DNA from: Spodoptera frugiperda | Lineage: Eukaryota > Arthropoda > Insecta > Lepidoptera > Noctuidae | Reading direction: 5' to 3' | Assembly: GCF_023101765.2 (NCBI RefSeq) | Contig: NC_064234.1 | Span: 7,068,001-7,132,000 of the forward strand | Length of the DNA: 64,000 nt | In this document: piece by piece, positions 55,465 through 64,000 of the stretch | Position numbering within the stretch: position 1 is the first letter of the stretch | How the letters are laid out: every line of letters begins with the position of its first letter | Notes under the pieces: model-generated | Databases searched by the model: none | Told to the model about the DNA's origin: nothing | What the model saw: the letters and a program-made list of their open reading frames with translations, nothing else | Program-made: the position numbers and the translations under genes

Positions 55465-58400
55465 AGATTAATTAGAACTTACATGGGACCGGAACGTTTA
55501 AATTAATGTATGTTTACTAAACCCAATTCGTTTCGTTGGATGGAATATGTCTATAGCAGCTAATTAAATATTTAAATGGTGGGTACAAACTTTCTGAACA
55601 TTCTTCTACGAATTTTTAACTTGTTTATAACTATGTTTTGAACTCAAATGTATTTCGTTAAACGAATCAAATGTTTTTAGCATGTTAATTATTGTATTTT
55701 GTGTGATATATATTATTTGCTGTTCAGTGTTGTTAAAATTAACAATTATAATGAATTTATATGGCTCAGTTTGGTCTTATTATTTTTAAGACAATTAAAA
55801 TTACTTCATCGCATCGTGCTAGTAGTTCAGACCTACATATTTAAATGATTGCGGAAGTAATTTCAGATCTGATACAATCAGACCCAGCGAAGCCTGTTTT
55901 AGAATAACCTGATTACGAAAAAGAGAGTTTGTTTAACAACGTTGTAACAGTTTGCTTCCTGAACGAATTACCTCAGTGGACGGTCATACTACAGTAGCTC
56001 ACTTTAATTGCTTGTCATTTTAACTTTTCATTCCAAATGTTACCAGATAATGTCGACCTATTCTAAGCGTAATATTTCACATTCAAACTATTATGTTATT
56101 GTTAGATAATAAATAATTAATTTGAATTACTGAGTATGTAATTGTATATCTAATATTTATAAACGTATTCCGTGGTTGATAAATAACACTATCTCTAGCA
56201 AACTGGAACACAGATATTGATATAAAGATAAGATAAAGACGTAGGGCGTACTTAATTATCATTCCTTATTTATTTGAATAAATATTTGTTATGAATCTAC
56301 TAGTATCTATATTTCTATGAAGTTTTGGTTTAGGGAGAAATGAGGGATAATCAACGAACCTTAATTATTGTTGTTGTTCCGCATTTATAAAAGTAAGCAA
56401 TTTAGGTAGTATTGGAATATACACCATCAGTTCCTAAGGGTTTAAGATTTTAACTAGTTGCAATATTTTTTTAAGCTTTACTTATTTACAGGATTTTTTC
56501 TTAATCCCACCTTCAAATGTATATCTACATAAGCGATTGTTGTATACAAAACAGTAATCAAATAGATTAAAAATACTACCTAAAATAAAACTTTCTTCCA
56601 GTAGAGACACTATTACCTTTGATTATTCCAGAAAACAACAATTTACATTTTTTAACTAGAAAACTTAGTTCGATTAAGCAATTAATTCTCCAATATGAAA
56701 AACCAATTAGCCCGTTTAGTTTTTGTTGTACTCTTAAATCGACTCGATTGGATACAGAAATAAAGTTAGAGGGGTATAAAATGAACGCGTATAAAAATGT
56801 GCTTCCCTAACGTCCATCTTAACTTTGGTCGGTGATCCCTCTGCCACTGACCTGGAATCAGCCAGCGGCCAACAGATGGCGCCGTAACCCCAAAATATAA
56901 TCATGATGGACCTTGTAACCACTTAACTCGTGCCTAGAAGAACTACTACTTACGTTGTAAAGGATTTAAATAATAAATCTCAGATGTATCTCGTGGCTTA
57001 TTTCTTTAAAATATGCAAGTAATAGGTAATGTATGTATGTAAGTGTAAACTGAAACGATATACCTGCTAGTAATTTCCCTCAAATACTTGTACTATGTTA
57101 ACAATTATCTTTTACGTCGATTAATTATGAATATTTTTAATGTACTAAAACAGGCATTGCTTAGATACTTACTGATACATTAATGAGTTACTTAACAGAT
57201 ACTTGAACACCTTTCAAATAACTGGGTGTTACTGACATGCGTTGGAAGTTAAACAGGTGCAACGAAACGACGTAAACAAAATTAAAAATAAAACTCTAAT
57301 TTCCTTAAATAAATGCTTACTGCAAGACTTCGGTAGTTACAATAAGGACAATTAACTATCGTTTCTGGACGTCGAAGACATCAGTAGACAGATAACACTT
57401 AAACTAGAATATCATCCAGTTTTTAAAAATAGGATCACCCCTATTATAATAACCTATATTTGCCCTCTAAAATAAAATACAATATATTAAAACTAGATTC
57501 ATAATTTAAACGAATATGATTTGAATGTTATATTTATTTATCAAGAGCTGTAAATACATCGATTTCTCCGTTCGTATTTTCGTATCTAACGGGAGGAGCT
57601 TTCCTCGTGTTATATCCGTAATTCGAAAATGAGAAAAGTAAGTCAATATGGTTAGCAGATTTCGAAATTTACCGGTGACAGCTGTGACATACAAAGCGAC
57701 CCCTGAAATTGGAATAGAGGCTATTACAACTTTAGTACCAAATTGAAGTTACATAAAAACATACCGCAACAATGTTTTAAAACCACAAACTATCCACATT
57801 CACCGATTTGAATGGTGCTGTAAATGAAAAATGTCTGTACTTCAATTAGTAGGTAGATAAACTTAAAAAAAATATGATTAAATATTACATAAATTCAACA
57901 TAGGTACCATAGTGCTAGGTTTTAAAAACTGGCACTTCATTCACTGTTCGTAACCGGCCACGTTAACGTTATATTATTAATCATGATCGAAGCTTAATAG
58001 GCACATCAATTTTGTAGGAAAAATATACACAACGGTCGCCCTAAAAATAAGAGCAATGAACGGTGATGAAACCCTATGAAGGCATCGTAAGAATCAAGTA
58101 ACGGCAATTTGCGGGCCAAACATTAACAAAAATAGTTTAAGAATGTCAAGAATTCCAAAGAAAAAACGTACCTATTTAAAATACAAAAAAAAAACGTTAA
58201 ACATGACGGAAATTGAATAAATTCCTTTACATAATCGTTTTTTAAAACAAGACGTGTTTGGACTTTAAGTAAACAATAGATGTGAATAAATAGCCGGAAC
58301 CAAACATTACACAGTTCTGTGAAAAGAAATAATGTTTTATAAAAAATATCCACCTGCGCTTTTATTTCAAGACGTGTCTCCCCACAAATTGTAAGTTATG

Positions 58401-60660
58401 ATGAGAGTTGTGTTCCAATTGTAATAACATCAATTGATTTAACGCTATTTTAGTGGAAGGAACAAAACGAGGTCACTGACCGGCAATTACGTCCTCCTAG
58501 AGACTCGTCCATTCCACGCCAGTAATGGATTCAAATGTTACTATTATAATTTTACTTTGTAATTTTATGATGTAAGTTTATTTTACATTTTAAAATATAA
58601 TAAGTAATATAAAAATATATGAACCATTAAGATATCAGCGGAAATAACACCGAGTTTTTGTCTCGGTTATTGTAAAACGGTGGAATTATGAAATGTTTTT
58701 TTTTTAGAAATCTACTTTGATTCATGTTAAGATATGAAATATTTAAAACAAATATACTAGATACTTTCCGAACTGTATTAACTTCTTGCCTACTTTTGAA
58801 ACTTTCTACTTTCCACGCTCTAAAAACATATTAGAAACATCGTATCGTTATGGATGCCACTTTATAATCGACCATTACTAAGATTTATCTGATTGAAAAT
58901 TGTTTGTATTATTATTTATGGTTCATTTTTAATGAAGTAATTAATTGGACATATTGTTTTAGGGAATTAATTTTAGCCGGTTACTATGAGATGAGATGCG
59001 TTTACTTTGGGAATAAGGCGGTACAAAATATTGTGGCTAGATGGAGCCACATCTAGCTAGTTGAGAGTTCATTAATATTTTATTAATACTAACTACTAAG
59101 TTGTTACAAAATCGAATCGTACAGAAAGCAATTATCGGCGTGTCCTTTCACTTACTTGTTGATAGTGGTGTGTGTATAAAGGCCCAATGGGACCGCAGCC
59201 GGTGTGCCACGGAAACCGGTCTGAGAGGCATGAGACTTGTGGCTCAAGGTACTATTACAATGTTGATCAATCGCATTTTGGAACAACGATTAAAACGGTT
59301 CTCATATTAAGAATAGTTACTTATTCAAGAAAGAGATTCCAATGTCTAGTTACGCATTCTTTTCGTGGAGTTTATTCATTAATTATAGTTTTAAGCTAAA
59401 CTTCTTATATTACGTTACACCTACATAACAAAAGGAACTCTTTATTAATATCTTAGAGTACCTGAATAAGTTTTATGTATTTTTAGAGAAAAATTAATAA
59501 GCCGGAACATCTGGAATAACGACGTTCTTACCGCACCACACTGTCTAAGATTATAACTCTATAAATGTAACTTAATCGTGGATTTGATCTAAGTTAATTT
59601 AAATATGAAACATTTAAATTACCTAAGATGTGAGTAAATCAATGTAAGGATTATTAATATTTAATGGTACGAAACAAACACAACGAATGTCAGCGTTTGA
59701 AATAAAAGTTACTAAAGTGCTACTATAAAGTACATAGGTATTATAAAATAAGTATTAATGGCATAATAATGCGCCATGTTAACCTATCAAACCATTTAAA
59801 TTAAATCAATTTGCTCTCATCTCGCAAATGCTGGATAAAATATTCTTATTCGAATCTAACTACAAAATACTTATTTATTGTTATTGTATTTTAATTACAT
59901 AATAATTAAATCGGCTACAACCTAAACGAACAGTTTAAAACAGAGAATGCCATTTGTGTGCGCAACTCTCGCCATTCAATATCGCAATCTTAAGAAATAG
60001 TAACTGGATCAAGTATTGGCGCAACTCGCAATAAGTAATGCGAAATAAATATTATTATGTAGTTTTTTATAAATGAACACTACGTTAGGAAAAAGTAGTA
60101 TACTAATATTAAATTGAGAAAATAAACTTGATAAAATAACTATCTTAAGTTTATTGTAAAACGTTTTAGTTGTTGCCTCCTTGGCAAATTGAGTTGAGTT
60201 CGTTACATAATGTTCTACGAGGAATTTTAACTGAGCTACACCACAATCTAAGCTCAGAATAATTTGCTTTCATGAACCCATACAGATTATAATCAACAAT
60301 TTACCCAATGGGGGCCGCAGGAAACTTAATTTTGTGTAAAAAGTAAAAAGCAATAAAATTGATCGTAACTATCATGTTGGGAAGCTAACGAGGTTGTTGT
60401 GTACCTCGGTTATTGGTATTATACTTGTGATCGCGAAATTGTTCCCGCCCCGCTCATCATAGCACAGGAAACATCTCTTGAGGCCATGCCTAACAACATA
60501 CTTGTCTATTATAATTACGATAAATTATTATTAGAGGGTTTCCTTCTACACAAGTCAAAGATTTTTAAAACGCACTCTATGAATTTGATACGTGAATTTG
60601 ACTATATGATAGATATGGATAACTTTATTGGTCTGGCTAACTAAACATTAAACTTTTTTT
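55465..60660. other. Long AT-rich stretch, no gene seen (possible intron)
   Basis: No credible exon. At 59175-59250 a GC-richer patch has TATAAAGG, an ATG and CTCAAG|GTACT, but the phase does not fit the next exon. The region would be intronic if 50181 and 61549 belong to one gene. Confidence 0.4.
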
Positions 60661-60664
60661 ACAT

Positions 60665-60845
60665 ATTAAGCTGAAAAGTTTGTTTGCGCTAATCTCAGGA
60701 ACTACTGGTTAGATTTGAAAAAATATTTTTGTGTTGCATAGTCCATTTATCAAGGAAGGCTAAGGCTATAAAACATCACGCTACGATCAATAGGAGTCGA
60801 ACAACAGCGAGTAAAGCCGCGTGGTAGAAGTTAGTATAATATAGA
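60665..60845 (+). mobile_element. Non-LTR-type repeat, 3' tail
   Basis: CTAATCTCAGGAACTACTGG, ATTTGAAAAAATATTTTTGTG, then GTAAAGCCGCGTGGTAGAAG and TTAGTATAATATAGA, the recurrent tail also seen at 13386-13675. Confidence 0.55.
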
Positions 60846-61309
60846 GTAAATTAATTAATTTAGTTCTGAAAAATCAGGCAGATATTCTAGATTTTCATAA
60901 TTTAATAAATTATGTAACTTTGTTTACCTTTTATTAAATTGAGTATGATCCGAGTTGATTTGATCCAAGCTTTAACCAACAATATCAAAATGCGATGCCT
61001 ATGCCTACTTGCATAAAATATACTAAAATTAACTATAAAGACGCACTTTACGACGTTTAATTTTCTTTAGTTTACCTACCGGCTAATTAAAGTTGGACAT
61101 TTAATTTTAAAAATACTTGCATATAGCGGTAATTTTAAAACTATCGTAAAGCACAACAACCGTTCTTGTATTTTAAAATATTTTACTGTTACGAATTTTC
61201 TATTTTGGTAATTCAAATGTCGAGAACTTTTGCTCCAAGAAACTAAAAGTAGTATTTTAAAGTTATTAAATAATAAATTCGGCCTATATTTAGCATAGTA
61301 ATTATACTG

Positions 61310-61500
61310 TCTTCACCTTCGTCTTAAGTCGCAAGTGGGACTACAAGGAATTAGGGATTCGATTTTCGGATAAGCCAAATATTTTATGGTGGTTGTATTT
61401 TATGTGTGGTAAAAACTAACAATTCTATGTTAGATTGTACACGTGCACTTCGGTTTACCCCTTCGTAAATTAAGAGGCTTGAAGTTATAAGTTGTGTGTT
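61310..61500 (+). mobile_element. tRNA-derived SINE, diverged
   Basis: AAGTCGCAAGTGGGACTACA head, B-box-like GGGATTCGATTTTCGGATAA, and the 3' end ACCCCTTCGTAAATTAAGAGG. It ends ~50 bp before the exon acceptor at 61549. Confidence 0.55.
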
Positions 61501-61548
61501 TTTGTTAAGTTTATGAATGATCTATATCTATGTTTTCTATTGTTCCAG

Positions 61549-61623
61549 AGACCAGAAAACCTCGAGTCTCCGCTGTCAGTTCCTCGCGACGCAAAGAACA
61601 GCATTTACATTATGAATGATCAG
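61549..61623 (+). CDS. Internal coding exon of an unidentified gene
   Basis: A strong pyrimidine tract and TTCCAG acceptor, then 25 codons in phase 0: RPENLESPLSVPRDAKNSIY followed by IMNDQ, then CAG|GTTGGT. An alternative donor four bases on (GTTG|GTAACA) would change the exit phase to 1. GC-rich third positions stand out against the intronic background. It fits in frame after the 50181-50246 exon (and also after 24530-24595). The rest of the gene must lie right of the window. No protein family recognised. Confidence 0.5.
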
Positions 61624-61689
61624 GTTGGTAACAAAATAACATCAGCCATGATGTTACTTTTTATATTTTTAGTTTATTAATTACTCAAC

Positions 61690-61845
61690 TGAACTTAACT
61701 CCCCAACAATCCGTAAATTCAAACCCCCAAAAGGCCGGCAACGCATGTACTCGTAACGCCTCTGGTGTTTCGGGTGTCCATGGGCGGCTGCGATTGCTTA
61801 CCATCAGGTTATTCGTCTCTTCGCTTAGCGGCTTATACCATACAA
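61690..61845 (+). mobile_element. C-rich-type SINE, 3' half
   Basis: CCCCAAAAGGCCGGCAACGC, GTAACGCCTCTGGTGTTTCG, GGTGTCCATGGGCGGCTGCG and ATTGCTTACCATCAGG match the SINE at 30691-30970. The minus-strand frame 61685-61882 lies within it and is not a gene. Confidence 0.7.
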
Positions 61846-61849
61846 CCAA

Positions 61850-63815
61850 CGGTTTTGATAGACAGTAGAAGAAATTATACAAGTTTTAAACATAAAGTAA
61901 GTAGAATTAGCTTACAACATACTTAGGTACTACAAATCTCTGTGAAATTGGAAGACCAATATTTTGACTAATAAACCAAAGGCATGCCAACACTAAATGA
62001 GACCTGTAGAGCAGCATTTCAACGTAAAATAAACCCAGTAACAGATATGTCAAAAGAAAAATTACGAATTAGCGCACGCCTTTATAGCTGCTAGGAATAA
62101 AAAATATATATATCTCAAATAGTTACATAAAAGAAAATGAACTACTATTTTGACTTGAAAGTTATTAACCTAAACCTAGGAAAATAATTATGTCACCTAA
62201 TCGTGCGTGGTTTTCGTTTCAACCTCAGACTTGAGCATTCCATACAAAAAACAGTTCTAAATGTAAAGACGAGTAAAAGATAACAGGTTCCCTTTCTGGA
62301 GACCTCTACTGTGTTTTTTATTTTTTCTTTTTTTATTCTGGCATCCTGGAGTCTTCGGATAGTCGTTGTTAGGGCGTCCTTATTATATAGGTAGTTTGGA
62401 TTGTTCTTATTTTAAAATAAGAAAATATAATATACCTCAGTTTTCAAATATTTGTTAGGCTCGCAAATGTTACTGCTGAGCAGAATCTCGGTGCAGTTCC
62501 CAACTTGGACATAGCATGAATAGAATCCTTCACGATTTTGCAAAAAAAAAATTTTCATTAATAGCTCGCAGTCTGGAAATATACCAGGTTTATAGGAATG
62601 GTCTTATGGTTTTTTGACGAGATACTCTAGTGTCTCGTTACGTTTAATGTTCCTATAACTACCTAGACAGGTACGTAAACGATAATAGGCTACTAATAAC
62701 ACATTGAAAATACACCAACAACAAAACGAGAGAACACCATACAATGGTACAATTATACTAAGAACTTTTTATAGCCATTAAGATTGTATGGAAACTTCAC
62801 TTCTTGTTAGCTTCTGTTATTCTCAGAGACTTTCTTATAATGTTCAACTATTGAATAAAGATCATAGTAGGTAAGAGTAGTAGTTAAAGCTAAGTCTATT
62901 ATAAGCATAATTGTCCCCGAAGGTCTTGATTTTAAACATATTTTAATTTTCTCCAGACTATTAGCAGATTTAATGGTTGTTGAGCACTTTTTGTGTTTAG
63001 TAAAGGCAACGCATGACTACGACACGCTCGTGATCGCGAGCTAAAATTCTCCGCTCCAATCTTTTTCTATACAAACTTATTTCATTTTAATTTGATTTCT
63101 CGCCGTAATACAACTTCATTGAGCGAACACCGAACACACCTAAATAATTTAAGTAATTTTCTCCTAAATTTTGTACTAATTTGTGTCGGTATTATAAATG
63201 TCGTTCGCGCTCTGATGGACAACCGGGCTTAAAGTTACAAAGGCGGAGCAATAACGTTTTATTCGCTTTGGAAACAGCTATAAAGTTCGCGAATATTTCA
63301 AGGACAGGTGTGGGGAACCCTTGTCACGCATGTTGTCGATTACTTACCCTCCTAACTCAAGGTACCCACTCTTATGTAATATTGGGATAATAAATCCAAT
63401 ATTTAATATTACCTATACCAATTGGAATTCCCAATCGAATGTACCCTAGTTATTATTTGCTAATATGTATAAATCAACAATCACGCACCCTAATATTTTA
63501 CTTTTCTAATTCTTGTATTAATAAGTATACTTAGTTTTTCTGGTTTTTCCTTCTTTCGATATGATTTTAATTAGAACAAAATTGTCAACTGCTCTGTAAA
63601 TGGAAAATATCTTACCTATTTGAGGTTTCAAGACCAAGACTTTCGTGCTTTTGAATGCCGAGAATTACAGTTAAAATTTTACTTGTAATGATTCATCCAT
63701 CAGCTATACATAATAATGTCGGTTTGTTTTGCAAGTAAAATGTTATAAAACGCATAGAGAAAATGACTTCCTATTTCTAATAAACATTATTATACTTATT
63801 TTATTTTATTATGTT
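61850..63815. other. AT-rich, no gene seen
   Basis: No exon found; probably intron of the unidentified gene. The frame at 63181-63390 has no motif. Confidence 0.4.
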
Positions 63816-63817
63816 AA

Positions 63818-63870
63818 ATGGCCGCTATCTCGCCTGATGGTAAGTGATGATGCGGCCTACGGATTCTAAT
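63818..63870 (+). mobile_element. SINE-like fragment
   Basis: GGCCGCTATCTCGCCTGATGG then TAAGTGATGATGCGGCCTACG is a widely repeated lepidopteran segment; too short to classify. Confidence 0.45.
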
Positions 63871-64000
63871 CAACATTCAATTAATTACCTACTCTCTAAT
63901 TTATTATTTTTATTATAATAATGTTAGCTAATCTCTTTAACAATAATTTCAAATTAGTGCATAAACAGATAACAGAAAAAGTCAACGAACTTACGTAAAG

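Noticed and set aside
59187..59248. Possible first exon with TATA box and GTAC donor
   Set aside because: Exit phase 2 does not fit the phase-0 acceptor at 61549, and the donor is weak.

Overview
The window is AT-rich eukaryotic DNA with GT-AG introns. SINE, LINE and MITE remnants of types familiar from moths, probably noctuid-like Lepidoptera, are scattered through it. I see no bacterial operons, CRISPR arrays or intact tRNA/rRNA genes.

Left end (1114-11464, + strand): the one large gene. It is a secreted, mucin-like extracellular-matrix protein that I identify as the lepidopteran tenectin (Tnc) orthologue. It has five complete ten-cysteine von Willebrand factor C (VWC) domains plus a C-terminal half-VWC. 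These are separated by two very long, acidic Pro/Thr/Ser/Glu-rich stretches, and a Cys-rich segment carries an RGD integrin-binding tripeptide. I reconstructed five exons (1114-1155, 1481-1687, 1862-2134, 2247-11208, 11359-11464) whose phases all agree. The signal-peptide exon(s) must lie upstream of base 1. The fourth exon is nearly 9 kb without an intron and contains a 21-residue tandem repeat (3302-4399) with its own higher-order structure and a second 18-residue array (9710-10180). The 3' UTR probably ends near 12840 and contains a strong hairpin.

13.4-16.1 kb: a nest of repeats. It holds a non-LTR tail, a poly(A)-tailed SINE, an 11-bp/22-bp minisatellite, a frameshifted reverse-transcriptase pseudogene, and a 170-bp duplication around a palindromic LINE tail.

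16-64 kb: gene-poor DNA with tRNA-derived SINEs, hairpin MITEs, non-LTR tails and one well-preserved but 5'-truncated LINE with an open reverse-transcriptase frame (40447-41949). About a dozen short CpG/GC-rich islands interrupt the AT-rich background. Two small exons with good splice sites and compatible phase, 50181-50246 (with ATG) and 61549-61623, suggest that much of this region is the 5' intronic part of a second + strand gene continuing beyond base 64000; I cannot identify its product. A possible alternative first exon at 24530-24595 is weaker.

Nothing here looks like a new defence or enzymatic system. The most unusual material is inside the tenectin gene: a disulfide-looped RGD at the head of a series of eleven short Cys-pair modules, the higher-order repeat, and candidate glycosaminoglycan sites.
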